DNA of 64,000 nucleotides from Dendrocalamus latiflorus (Eukaryota > Streptophyta > Magnoliopsida > Poales > Poaceae), in assembly GCA_017311315.1 (NCBI GenBank), contig CM029669.1, forward strand, positions 18,635,102 through 18,699,101. Reading direction: 5' to 3'. The notes under the pieces are model-generated. The model worked only from the letters and a program-made list of their open reading frames with translations. It did not search any database and had not been told where the DNA came from. Both the position numbers and the translations under genes were made by a program. Of the stretch, positions 9,290 through 21,485 are shown piece after piece; the first letter of the stretch is position 1; every line of letters starts with the position of its first letter.

Positions 9290-12200
9290 TGTACTACAAC
9301 AACACATACTTACAACAACAGAGCCAAGTTTTAATATAGAAATATGGTTTAACAACCTAACTTTGACGCAGTGGGCATACAAACATAAAGTTATCTTACA
9401 ATACAAAAGAAATTTCCACAGGCAAACTTGAGCGCGGCTAAGATCTAAAACCAGTCGTCCTCAGTGAAACAGGGTTTTTCTAGAGCTTCATCAACAGCTT
9501 GGTCGTCGCAGTTTCATTGTTCTTCCGTTTGTTATTTAGCAAGTAATAAGTATAACCGTACCCACCAAGTCATAAGGGTAAATCCTAATATATCTACTTT
9601 CAAGGATATTTAAAGAAAGAGAATATACCGGCCTATTAATTCGAGTGGATGCAATTTTATTTGCAAGCATTTTAAACAAAAGCCAAAGAATACTAACTTC
9701 TTAAGATTTAAGGGGGTTCTTTCAACAGTGAATTGCTCAGCCTACTCAGATTAAAACATAATGAAATCTACTTATACTTCAGTTGGAATCACCCAATAAA
9801 CACAGCTTCATTTACCGGAAGCACGGTATGTTCGAATACCATTTATTTGACTCTGCAAAGTTGCCCAGTTTTACCCACAAGATTCCTTAACCCCCGCGAT
9901 AGGTTTAAGAAAACAAGGTTATTTCACTGCTTATCTCTTTATATAGGCTCTACCCGGTAGATCCACTCAGACTCGGGTATCTACTCACCAAGTTCTAACA
10001 CCTCGCCCGTCCTAAGTGGCACCTACCATTGCTAGGTATGGTTTTATCATTCTGCATACTAACTCCCCATCATCCACACTCCTGCCTTCTATAGAGATTC
10101 AATTGAGTTGAGCAGCTACTAGACCAGAGTTGATAAGTCAACACTTATAGTTGAGCGATCACTATGTCCTTTACTTAACATAAGATTCTCGTCCTTATTT
10201 TTCACTTGAGACTGCCAACCATAACCCAGATCATTTGTGCTCGACGGCACTACCACCCATTTGCTCAAACCTCCACCCTAGGATAAGGTCGGGGATGAGG
10301 ACCATCTCGTGGTTTTCCACAATGCCTCCTTACCCTAGAACTATTTTAACAATTCTACCGATCAAAATCCAAGTCACTTAGTAGTACACAATTTTGAGTG
10401 AAATAAACTACAGTTATTTATACAATAATTATTTATTGCTAAGGTTGTCAAGGTGAATATGGTCTCAAATTAAACATGGCATTTTCAAGTGGTAGGACAT
10501 AACTAATTAGCATGGCATTCTAAACATTTGTTTTAATTAAATAACATTAATGCAAATACTGTAATTAAATAATTTAAATATAATGGGATTTAATATGATC
10601 AAAAACTTGTGACATGCCTTGCTGTTTTGCGAACTCTACTATCTCGTATACTTCATTGCCTAGTTCTGGTCCTTGCACGGTCGCCTCAGAAAGCTCGGGA
10701 GCTTACGCAAACATATAAAATAACACAAGCCTATGCTTCAGTCTAATCAAGCTAGAAAAATAAATTTAAATAAAAAGAAATAAAATGCAATAAAAATCAA
10801 ATTGAGGGATTTGGATTTTATTGGAGCTCAATTTGGATGAAAGGAGGTCAAAAATGGATCCACGGCATCGAAACGATCAAAACAGGGTATTTTTTTGATT
10901 TTAGGGTTTTGGATGAATAGTATTTGCTACAATAATAAACAGTGTCAGGCTGGTCCGGAGTGAACAGTGCGGCCCACAATGATTTTAAACCAAATTGGCT
11001 AAACGGGTTGGCCTACCTCAGCCCAACGCGTGTGTGTGGCCGAACGGCCCGCCCGCACGATCGGCCTCATCCTATCGGGTGCATCCGATAGGCCTTGGTG
11101 CGAGTGGACAGCTATGATCTAGCCTTTGATCAGACTGGTCCAATCGGCCACGGTGCACGAATGGCCATGATGCATGCTCGTTCGGTCTAGTCCGATCGGC
11201 CATGGCGCACGGGCGGCCTCGATGCGGCCACGTCACGTCCAAGGTCGTTTTTTTCCTCTAGTTTCACCACCCGGCGATTCAGCTCTGGCGAAGCACACCA
11301 GCAGAAAAGGGGAACACAGATGGGTTCCTTGGATCACGGGAAATCCATTTTGGGGTTTTGGAAGGTGGGAGCATAGGCAGTGGCAACTGGCAGTAGGAGA
11401 GAAGGTAGCGATTTCCATGGCGGCTTAGGGCTCCACCAGTGGTTCTTCTTTAGTGAGATTGGGGATGGTTGGGCAATTTGTGGGGAATAGGGTTTACAGT
11501 GGTAGCAATGGTTTTGGTCGGGAAAAGCTTGACTAGGCTGTCCACGGTGAGGGTACTTTGGCCGATGGTGGTTTTCATCTGTAGGGTTCTAGAGAAATGC
11601 TCATGCTCGAGCGAGTTCACTAGCATGATCAGGAGACAAAGAAGTCTCTGTTAGCAAATGCAATCGAGCTTTAACTGAGAAATTAAGGAGATTGAGTTTA
11701 TGGCTCACTGGGCTCAAGGGAGATTGGTGGTGGCCTGCGGTGAGCGAGAGTTGAATTGGGTGGTTCTAGTGTGAAGACGGGAGTGGTGTGGGGCTCTCTG
11801 CAATGGCAATTGAGTTTTAAAGACAAATTGAGGCGATGAGAGCTCTGCCAAGGTGAGAAAGAGTAGGGGAGATGGCACTGGCATCTCTGCGAGAGTTTGC
11901 GAGCGTAAATATAAATGGTATGGCGGGAGTGCGTGTGTCGGCCAGGAGAGGCGGTGAGCTGCGGCGAGAGAGAGCGAGCGATCCAAACAGCGCGTGAAGC
12001 GAGAGAGAGGGCAGAGGATTGGGCGACTGGCTGGTGGGGCCACGACGCCAGCTCAGAGCAGGACGAGTGTGAATGGGAGAGGGGGCGCGGCCGCAACTTC
12101 AAGCAGTGACAGCTAGGCACATGGAACTAGGAATAGCGAGGTGATGGCGAAGGCGGTTTCGCCAAAGGCGCCAACAGGAGGAGGAAGACGGGGAGGCAAA

Positions 12201-12312
12201 AGAGGAAATGTGGAAACTCAAGGAGAATTACCAAATTGGAAAGAAAATGAGAAATCAAATAAAGATCGAAAAAGAATTCAAAACTTTTGAATTTTGAGGT
12301 TATTTCATGTAC
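9290..12312 (-). mobile_element. Degenerate long-LTR fragment (gypsy, Tekay-like)
   Basis: The stretch parallels, in order, the LTR that begins at 61649. Both have a block with GGAATCACCCA, AAACA and AGCTTCA, a 'GTCAAGGTGAATATGG' block (near 10447 and 62878), and an exon-like GC-rich part. Near 12290 it reads TTTTGAATTTTGAGG, like the ends of the solo LTRs at 18783 and 30853, but without a clean TGTTACA end. Read on the minus strand it would be the start of the LTR. No gag-pol is seen. Edges are approximate, and no target duplication could be found. Confidence 0.55.
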
Positions 12313-12437
12313 AATGTAATAGTGACAACAAGTGCAATAGTTTCCCATTATTTGTAAAGAATTTCGTTGCAAGATTTGACATTCTTGACGAACGATGAGA
12401 GCAAATAGTACATCAAATATATACACGCCACACGCAC

Positions 12438-13643
12438 GGAAAAAAGCTTTTTACCTCTTAATGAGGCATTTTGTTAAGAGATTCACTTTATTTTGTCTCT
12501 ATTGTATTCTCTATTTCCTAGATTATACATACACCATAGGCGGACACAAGTAGAGCTGCTAATGGGCCAAAATCTGGTCCAAATCTAAATAAAATTAAGA
12601 AGGATCTAGTCTAAGCCTGATCTAAATTATGTAAGCCTAAACTTAAAAATAGATTTAGGTATTAGCTTGGACCAATCACCTCTACCTTCTTAGTTGTCTA
12701 ATTATGATCAGCTCTTATCTATCTTTAGTTATTAGTACAAATATATGAGGTCCAAGGCCTGGTCTAATCCAGCCCAAGTCTGGCCCAATAAAGAAGGGTC
12801 TAAATTTGATCTAATCTGTTTACAATGTTAGGCCAGTCTAATCCAAGTCTAAATAGGCCCAAGCCTATTAGCAACCCTAAAACGCAAGAGGGGGGCTAAG
12901 GTGGGCTAGAGCACACCCTATCTCTGGCATATGTGCCCTATTTGCACCTTCGGCCATCAATTGCTTCCATAAGGTGCCATGGTTGCATGAAGAAGACTAG
13001 GATAGAAAAAGAATATTTGGGAGATTTGGGTCTCAATTACCTTGCATGGGTCACACTAACTACAATATAGTGTTGTTTACATGCTAGGCCAACCACACCA
13101 GCTAAACCCACTAATGCCCATATATCCCTTTCTTTCTTCCCAATCCAACCGGGCAACCACCGAAAGACTAAACCAATTCCCCAATCACAATTGGCATGAT
13201 AGAGACACGATTCACACAATGCAAGCGACAACCCTAGAGCGGTTGTGATTGTACAGCGGCAGCGTGTGGGACATGCAGCGGGCGTGCAACCAGTAAATTG
13301 GCTCAAGTGTGCTGTGTGCAGCGAGCGGTTCACACGGGCAGCAAGTGTGGACTACGAAGGCAAACAACAGAGGTGCAGCTGCGTAGGGGTAGATTTGGTT
13401 TGGTCACTTCGATAGTATTTGCATTTTCACTATGTTTTTCTTCTAATTATGTATGATTTTCAATCGTGAAAGATGGCCCTATATTGTTTCTTTCATTTGT
13501 CTTATGTTCGTATTGTTTCATTAGCACCATCTAAATTTTAATCTTGGGTCCACCACTGATATACATAGATCTCAAAGTAAAAGAGGACAAATTAAATGGC
13601 AGATGAGATAGGTGGATGTCCCTCTAAGAGGTAAAAATACACC
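12438..13643. mobile_element. Possible hAT-like element with an inner insertion
   Basis: Inverted repeats sharing TTTTTACCTCTTA lie at 12449-12461 and, inverted, near 13624-13637. Outside them, ACACGCAC (12430-12437) and CCACGCAC (13644-13651) match at 7 of 8 bases, as expected of a hAT-type 8-bp target duplication. There is no coding region that I trust inside. A smaller hAT-like element (12551-12880) sits within it. The short terminal match keeps this tentative. Confidence 0.4.
12551..12880. mobile_element. Non-autonomous hAT-like element, 330 bp
   Basis: The left end TAGAGCTGCTAATGGGCC pairs with the inverse of the right end, TAGGGTTGCTAATAGGC. The ends resemble those of the hAT-like element at 20309 (TAGGGGTGGCAACGGGC). 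Flanks GACACAAG (12543-12550) and AACGCAAG (12881-12888) agree at 6 of 8 positions. The interior is a string of GGTCTAATCC / GGCCCAAGTC-like repeats with no ORF. Confidence 0.5.
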
Positions 13644-13949
13644 CCACGCACATACACACAATTCCATCTCTAACCATATATTATTGTAATAGTACATTTC
13701 GTTGGCAAGAACCGTAGCTAACCCCTAGCAATATTGTAGCTTAGACTGTGGCTAGTGTAGCAAGTTGCCAGCTGACATGCTGCACAAAAAGGTTTTTATG
13801 AATGGCTTCTAATGACGATCATGAGGGGTGAGAATCGATTACATGGACCACTGCCGGCATATTATCATATATGGATCTATAGAATCCATCAATATTAAGC
13901 TATAGCATAGTTATCTCAGATGATTTTATTAGCATGATCATCTATATTA

Positions 13950-14230
13950 TAACCGATAGTAAGAACCGTTAGTGATAACCTACTTATCACAAATGGTTTT
14001 TTACACAAATCATTTGTGATATATCATAGATGGTTCATAATAAAAAAACCGTCTGTGATGTATGGGCGTATCATAGACGATTTTTATGAAAAGTCGTCAT
14101 GATACATTACAGACAGTTTGTGTAAAAAATCATCTGTGATGACCTACTTATCATAGACAGGTTGTGAATGGAAGCGTCTGTGTTATGACTTATCATAGAT
14201 GATTATTTTTAAAAACCATCTGTGATAATA
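13950..14230. repeat. Left subterminal repeats of CACTA-2, diverged
   Basis: At least five diverged copies of the palindrome occur, such as TATCACAAATGGTTTTTTAC paired with AAATCATTTGTGATA. Mutation of many arms points to an older insertion than CACTA-1. Confidence 0.75.
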
Positions 14231-14495
14231 TTCTTCTATATATACTGACACTAGGGCGAAACCTAATTCAATACTCCTGTGCACACCTAGATTTTCCTCG
14301 ACACACCCGCGCCTTCTTAGCTTTCTTCGCTGCTAGATCCAAGCCTACTCAGTTTCCTTCGCCGTCTCCCTCTAGCTCTCTCTGCCATCTCCGAGTTAGT
14401 GCGCCGCCTCCCTCAAGCTCTCTCTACCGCCTTCGGCCTCCGTAGCCAACACTCACCGTACATCTGTCTGCAAGCTAGCTACAGTTGTTATAGTA

Positions 14496-17400
14496 TGTCA
14501 GACCCCAGATTTTACAATCCGGAATCTTCTGTGATTCCACCGCACTATTCCCTGGATCAGTAGATAGTGCTCACAGATTACAGTTCTGAATATTAAAATG
14601 CATATCATGCGGAAGCGTAAATATAATAGTAAACTTACTTATGGGCCGATTAGGCCGAAATCAATAAATTGCAGCAGCGGAAGAACGAAGCACGCAGGTG
14701 GGACCTTCAGGACATGCCCACAGGCAGCCAACTGGAGGTTGCGACCTAGTCCTTGACATCTTCATCTTCCCGGCCAGCTTGTCCAATCTTGTTGCTGAGT
14801 CGAGGTGATTTGATTCCTGATTCTGAATTTTATCGCAAAAGCGAGTGTGAGCACTCCAACCCCGTACTCCGTGAGCCAATACACATGATGCAATTGAATA
14901 GTATGCGTGGCTTATCAAAGGAGAGGCTCGGGTTATTTTGTTTTGCAAGGAGTGCTTTTGAATACAATTAATTAAAAAGCCCTATGACTTAGCAGTTTGA
15001 ACCAAAACATAAGTTATGAACGAATGCAATTCTAATAGTGATTCAGATTCCATTCACCGTTACATGGCATCTGCACCATATAACAATTCCTTCAGCGTTA
15101 TAGCCGCTTAACTTACCACTGGGACGACACCCAGGACAATTCCAAACTAGGGCCTTCCATTGCCCTTCCACTTTTCCATTCCCACCCACAAAGTTTTTGA
15201 AATAGAACTATATCTGGTTAAGTTCCCATGTCTGCCCTTGACCGTGGGCACGGCTATTCGAATAGTTTTGACTCTGCAGAGTTTGTACACTTTCACCACA
15301 AGAGACAATCAACTCGTTGCCCCCACACGATTCCTTAGTCATGTGGTTGAGCAGACCATCACAGTGACTTTTCTAAGTACCTCGCCCCTTCCATCATTTC
15401 ACCCTATGGGTCGCTCCCACTTGCGGTGGGTCCCATACGTTGTGCGAGATGTTCTCCTTCTGAACGTCTAGCAGCTGGCTACGTCCCCTGCTAGCCCGCC
15501 ACAGCAGAACTTCACCCTCCGCGAGTGTCCCATTCAAGCCGTCACACAGACTGCCGCTTGCACTATCCCACACCTCCTCCTGGAAGGATGACTTTCAGGG
15601 TCCGGTAAATCTACTAAGCCAAGTTGTATTTTACAGACTTGTGGTTGTGCTGTTTTACACGGGTTGACATGACAAGATTCAGTCCTTAGTGATATCTGGA
15701 CGGTTCTACCACAAACCACACTCTCGTGCACACCTGCACCATACCCCCGAACCATCCGCCCAGATAAATAAGCAATTCGAGGTTTTTGGGAGTATAAAAT
15801 AACCATATCCAACATACACCAGTCATTACCACCATGACTGCCCAACCAATTTTTCTCAGGATTAAAAGTGATGCTTGGGCGCTCTCGCGCCCATGAGTAT
15901 CTAAACAATACTAAGCATGGCATATATTTAGAGACTTATTTTTGAAATGTTACTATTATAATTTTGCTAGGGCGACAAGGTTCACACATTCAAATATTCC
16001 AAAGGAGGTGTAATATTATTCAAGGCAAATGATAGGCATGTAACTAGAATATTAAATTAACATGTATTTGCATATAACATAACAGCATGCAATTTGATAA
16101 TTTAAACTAAAATAATTTGCAGAAAATGTAGGTTCAACATGATCAAAGTATTGACTCGCCTGGGGCGGTTTACCGCGGTGTTGAGCTCACACGATGCTTT
16201 CTCTTGAGTTTTTAGCGTTTATCTTCACTTCGAGCTTGATCTCGCTTGATCTATTGCATCTTCACGACTTCCGATTTCTAATTACGCGGCAAACGACTGA
16301 ATCCAAATAAAAGCAAATAACTCAAAAGATCCAAATAAATCCGAATAAACTCATTTTAGTTTTATTTTGAGTTAATGGGTGATTTGGGTGGTTTGAAGCA
16401 AAGTCGGTGGTAAAACATGATAACTTGATCCCTCTTTATTAATCATCTCTTTTTATTATTTTTGTATTTATCAAGGAAGTTCCATGAGTCGGGTTAGGCC
16501 TATAGACTGGTGCAGGGTTTAGTGTGCTAAGTTTTCTCCTTAGTGTATGTATTCCTTGCAACTTAGGTTATGGTAAAGGCATACTGGGCTGATGGATAAG
16601 ATCTGTACTTATTCTATAAATCTTTTAGTCAAAGATATTATAACGCTTGCCCCAAAATCTTGGTCTAGGAACTTCTTATTTTAAATCTTAAGTCTTTTAA
16701 ATTGTAGTTTCCGGTAAATCAAAATAACTCACTTTATTCCATTAACTTTAACTTGGATATCTTTATTGAGTTTTAGAACAATCCCTTATGTGTGTCTTTA
16801 CTTATAATTAGATTAATATAAATAGCAAAGGCTTATTATTTATTCATATATGGTAACTAATTAGAATTTAAATTTATATTAAACCCATTATCACATCTAT
16901 GTTTTTAATTTAAATTTATTTACCTAGCAAAATCTATTAAGCAGGGTCATATGTTAATATGGCTGATTAATTAAACCTACCTCTGGAATTTATTTTATGG
17001 CGGCATGATAACTGTTAGAGCATGTATTTTAATTGTAAATAAAGGTAATCTTTATTAAACTAGGTATTTAACCAAGGACATTTTTCTTTATTAATACCTT
17101 TAATTACTAATTAGATTTAAAATAACTGTTAAAGACACCTTAATTGTTCATTATGATAACTAATCCAAATTTTTAATATTATATAATATCTTTTATACCC
17201 TTATTAAATTTTATTATCTTCCCTAGATTATTTCCTAGTTTCCCCTAATTTTTATTAATGAGAATAGATTAAACAAAACAAAAAGAAAAACATGAAAAGG
17301 ATGCGGCCGAGAGGGATCGAACCAGAGACCTGAGGCTGTGATTCTCAAGCGCACCGAGCTAGCCAAGTGGGAGGGAGCCTCTGGCTGACAAAAATGAGGG

Positions 17401-18783
17401 GGCTAATTAAAAGAACAGCGGTGACAGGGCTCCAAAACAGAGGAGGCGGCCCGGGAGGCAATGGCTGACGGTGGCGCCGGCGAGGAGCGGCTGGGGCGGC
17501 GGGTGCAGCCGGCAAAATGGGTCACCCGGAGCTGTATTAATCTAGTGGTGGCGGTGTTGTGGTTGCAGCGGCAGTGAGGTGAGCGGGCGGCGGCTCCAAA
17601 CGGACGGCGGCAAGGTGGGCACGGGGCGACGGCACCGGAGAGGGTGGGGAAGGGAGTTCGGGCGGGCGTGAGCTGGAGAGGGGTACGGGGAGCTCACCGG
17701 AAGCGGTGGCGGGGCCGGAGAGGGGACGAGGCGGGCCGACGGCGTGAGGTGGCGGTGCCTCGGGGTGAAGTCCGGTGCCGGCGAGCTGGGGTGGAGGAGG
17801 GGCTCCGGCGGCAGTCGGGGAGGCTTGGGGACCTTCAAGCATGCTTCTCCCGAGAGGAATCGGTGGGAGGACGAGCGTGGAGGAGGCGACGGTGGGAAGG
17901 GTGGTGACGGCCGGCGTCGGGGAGGATGGGCGGTGCGGCGAGCACAGAGCGACGCCCTCCAATTAAACCATGGGGGAAGTAGCTGTGGGGAAAAGGCACC
18001 TCGTGACGCGTATGGATTGGGAAGAGCTCGCCGGAGGCGGCCGGGGCGGGGTGGAAGCGCGGTGGCGGAGGATGAAGAGAAGGCAGGGGAGGAGAGGGCA
18101 ATGGCGTGGGAGGGTCTTAAGGTCACGGGGAGGCACCGAAAACAGGGGGCGGCGCAGGGGCAAACCGTGGGCGGGGCAGGCGCATGGTCGCCACGGGGCA
18201 GAGGAAACCTGCGCGAAGCAGAGCACGCGCGCTCACAGGAGAGGAAGCAGAGAGGAGGGAGAGGAGGGAGTGCGGGTGAGGGGGCGGGCCCACTGGTCAG
18301 CGCGCGGAAGAGAGAGATAATGTGGGCTGGGCCGGGGGTGGCCGGCCGGCTGCATCTCCTTTCTTTTTTTTATCAATTGTGTAAATGTATTTTTATATTT
18401 TTGATTTCATGTATTGTTATTTTTCCAGCTTATTTAATTTTGCATATTTTTATTTTCTATTGCTAAGCTCTTCCTTGCACATGCACAATTTATATATGTA
18501 TATATATTTTATTCAGTTACTCTTATTGGTATTTATATTATTATTTCCAAATGAGATTTTGTATTTTAATTCAAATTGCTCCCTCCTTATGCTGGATCAT
18601 CTTTTCAGATTCGCATTTAAAATTTTGAATCTTCATTACTTGTATATTTCCGTTTACTCCAAATTTTGGAATTTCAACCAAAATTTAAGAAAACACCATA
18701 AAGATCCAAATCCAAGTTGAATATATTGCAAAAACAATTCAAAAGCTCCACATTCTCAAATTTTGAATTTTTGGGATGTTACA
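14496..18783 (-). mobile_element. Solo LTR, 4.3 kb, gypsy (Tekay-like)
   Basis: It starts TGTCAGACCCC and ends GGGATGTTACA, so it has TG...CA ends; on the minus strand it begins TGTAACATCCC, as the LTR at 42557 does on the plus strand. The flanking pentamers are TAGTA (14491-14495) and TGGTA (18784-18788), a 5-bp duplication with one change. No primer-binding site, polypurine tract or gag-pol is present, so this is a solo LTR. It parallels the solo LTR at 26107-30853 along its length; 15100-15480 and 27660-28050 are nearly identical. It interrupts the leader of the CACTA-2 protease gene. GC-rich ORFs at 17540-18320 are compositional and probably not genes. Confidence 0.85.
17300..17385 (-). 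other. tRNA-like segment in the solo LTR (A and B box)
   Basis: On the minus strand TGGCTAGCTCGG (17365-17354) fits the RNA polymerase III A box, and GGTTCGATCC (17323-17314) fits the B box, 30 bases apart as in a tRNA. The anticodon arm does not fold properly, so this is tRNA-derived or tRNA-like and not a working tRNA gene. A comparable pair sits at a similar place in the other solo LTR (29286-29353). Confidence 0.5.
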
Positions 18784-19404
18784 TGGTAGGAACCCGAAAA
18801 TGAGTTCTGTGGCTACCATGTTTTTACCAGTGGTATATCTGTTTGGTCTGACCTGACCAAAGTAGTTGCTTACATTAAAAAATATTGCCCTTACGATTGA
18901 TTTTGATCTACCAAAAAAAATGATAGAAAGCATCATTAATTATCCCTTAACATGAAACAGCAATTGATAAGGCTTGTTGCTACTCTGTTTTCTAGGCCAT
19001 TCTATAAATTACCAGATCCATTATCTAATAGCTTGGCACATGTGTAATGTTGGTCCCTATTGTCACTATCTTCTGTTATCTAATTGTAACATGACCGTTA
19101 TCTTGGGCCTGTAGTACAATTTAGAACTCTCAGGTAGCTTGGAATTTTTAGTTCTGGTCTTTTCGATGTCACCCGTGAGTATAGGCATCTAGGAACCAGC
19201 TACTTCCGAGTTTAGGAAATAATTTTTGAGAATGACCTTTTTTGTATATACATGTACCAATTTATCTGCCAAGTGAGATTCTTAATATTTTTTCCTAACA
19301 AGTAATAGAACATGGTAGTAGTATAGTACTCAGTTTTCCGTGCATTTTATTCCTATATTATATACGCAACGCGAACTTATGTTTAATGACTATGACGACA
19401 TACA

Positions 19405-20047
19405 TAAATAGATGGCGCTGGATCCTTATAGCCATTGTACTAAAGTGGAATAAGATAATATACCTTGATTCCCTACTCAAGAATGAATACTCGACAGGTA
19501 TGCTTATTTCCTTCATAGATAACTCTGTTGTAGTCTTTCTTTTATTTGCAATGACCAATGATAACTTTTTGAAATCACGAAGGTCGTTAAACGCCTATGT
19601 TGCCAAGGGAGAGAGACACAAGGAATCGAGTGCCACACTGCAACACAGGACGTAATTTCTGGTACCCGCTACAACACAATAATCATATATCACAGTTTGT
19701 AATAATGCATCTCAAACTGACTATTTATATGTATGTAATTCTATTTTTGCAGTACCACCAACAGCTATAAGATAACCTATGTGCATTCTATGTTTGTCAT
19801 CATATGCAAAAAATCATGAGTGCTAAGAGGAATGATCTAGAGGTTTGTCATATCACAATAATTATATCCTAATTATTAATTTAAATATATATGCTTACTA
19901 CTTTACTCTTAGTGACAGGGTATGACAATCAAATCAAGTACACCCGATTTGAACGAGCTCTCAGACATTCGAGGACGGCTCTCCACCTTTTTGATGATGG
20001 AGGTCATTGACTCGAAAGGAAAGTTTCACTCTGGTGACATTGATTAA
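19405..20047 (+). pseudogene. Ulp1-like protease pseudogene of CACTA-2
   Basis: Exon remnants line up with the protease gene of CACTA-1. The first carries RWILIAIVLKWNKIIYLDSL (19413-19475), where the catalytic His-Trp has become Arg-Trp. A middle exon at about 19752-19840 has CAFYVCHHM with the catalytic Cys, but a TAA stop just before it. The last exon (about 19920-20047) encodes SDIRGRLSTFLMMEVIDSKG and ends at TAA 20045-20047. Loss of the histidine and the in-frame stop show that the gene is dead. It matters as evidence that the protease gene was part of the family before the two elements separated. Confidence 0.75.
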
Positions 20048-20308
20048 TACATGTTTAAATATTTAATTTAATTGTAATTCACTTTGTGTTGTAATTGAAT
20101 TGTAACTTCGGAAACAATACATGAATAATCTTTTATAATTGATTTTAAGTTGTAATTCACTTTGAATTATAAATCAGTTTTGAGTTGTAATTGATTTATT
20201 TGTAATCTGTTTACTTGTTTTCAGAGAGTATGACTAGTATTTTCTGAGACTAGCTGAAAAACAGAAATTTTTTAGCTATACAAAGAACTATCACAGATGG
20301 TTTATAAC

Positions 20309-21290
20309 TAGGGGTGGCAACGGGCACATTTTTCGCGGGTAGAGGGTTTAGAAACCCGCACCCGCCAGCTCAAATCTACACCCGCGCCCGCACCCATTAC
20401 CCTCGATGGGTACAGATGTGCACCCGCACCCGCCACCCGCGGGCACAGCATACCCGCGGGCACAACCCGCCAGACATCAAAATAGCTAACTACTCAGTAG
20501 GAACTAGAAAACATGCATCAACAATTATACATCTGACCATACATACATCTGCAGATCTAATGGACATAAGTACATAACTCTACAAATTAGCAGTAGGGAG
20601 GAAGGAGATGGAAAAAAAATCAATACCTTTGACTGGCGGCGGCGCAGAGACCGACGGCGACACGGACGGGGGAGCGGTGGTGTGGACGGGCGGAGCTAGG
20701 AGGAGGCACGGATGTGTAGACGGGCGCCGGGCGGGGGCACGAACGAGCGGTGGCGCCGACGGGCGGGGGGCGCGGTCGTGCGGCCTCGTTGTGGCGCAGA
20801 CGTGCGGTCCGGGATCCTGGCGTCGTGCGGACGGGCGGGGGCGGGGCGCGCCTGGCACGGATGGGCGGTGATGCGGTCTTGCGGGGGTGGGGGAGCCGTC
20901 GTGCGGCCCCGGCGTCGCGTGGACGGGCGGTGCGCGGTGGATCGGTGATTCGGTGGTGGGTGGAGGTCTGTGGACTGGCGCACTGGCGGCTGTGGTGAGG
21001 GAGAGGGAGGCCGGTAGGTGGGAGCCGGGAGGGGAATAAAATTGCAAAAGGCGAAGCCCTAATTTTGGTTGCACTGTTGCACGGGGGACCCACATGTCAG
21101 GGCTTTGGAGCGGGTACGCGGGTGTAGCGGGCACGGGTACGAGATTTTTGTACCCGTCAGATATTACCCATTGGGTTCAACTATAAACCCTCACCCACAC
21201 CCATGGGCACATCTTGAAACCCATATCCTCGCCCTAGCGGGTTTTTACCCGCGGGCACGCGGGTAATTTGTGCCCATTGCCATCCCTATT
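20309..21290. mobile_element. Non-autonomous hAT-like element, 982 bp, inside CACTA-2
   Basis: The left end TAGGGGTGGCAACGGGCACA pairs with the inverted right end TAGGGATGGCAATGGGCACA, and the 8-bp duplication TTTATAAC flanks both sides (20301-20308, 21291-21298). This is the hAT signature. Restoring the site in mind rejoins one arm of a CACTA subterminal palindrome, so the insertion is later than CACTA-2. The interior is GC-rich (about 20640-21000) with overlapping arginine- and proline-rich frames on both strands; none looks like a transposase. The GC-rich core could be a captured host fragment, but I recognise nothing in it. Confidence 0.9.
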
Positions 21291-21485
21291 TATAACATAA
21301 AACCGTCTGTGATATGTAGACCATCATATACGGTTATTTTTACAAACCATCTGTGTTATGACTTATCACAGATGGTTTGAGAGCTATATATGATAACTAC
21401 CTGTTATCACTGATATAATAAATCAGATGATTAAAAATTGTCTTTAATGAGAGCTATGTCTGTGATGATCCTATATATGATAGTG

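Larger units (their letters stand above)
13858..21485 (+). mobile_element. Decayed CACTA derivative without transposase (CACTA-2)
   Basis: The right end, read inverted, is CACTATCATATATAGGATC; the left end near 13858 is a damaged match (TATCATATATGGATC). Diverged subterminal palindromes (for example AACCGTCTGTGATG, ATCATCTGTGATG) fill 13950-14230 and 21290-21480. Directly after the left array comes a TATATATACT box and a CT-rich leader like the one heading the protease gene of CACTA-1, and then protease exons at 19405-20047. The interval that would hold the antisense ORF and transposase is absent. Two later elements are nested inside: a solo LTR (14496-18783) and a hAT-like element (20309-21290). 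The original length was thus about 2.3 kb. No target duplication survives. Confidence 0.7.

Noticed and set aside
17300..17385. A functional tRNA gene
   Set aside because: Only the A and B boxes fit; acceptor and anticodon stems do not pair.
17542..18320. Long proline- and arginine-rich ORFs on both strands of the first solo LTR
   Set aside because: All frames are open because the stretch is GC-rich, no domain is visible, and they lie inside an LTR.
20580..21134. 184-codon ORF inside the hAT-like element as a transposase
   Set aside because: No hAT dimerisation or DDE region can be seen; it is a proline-rich product of GC-rich DNA.
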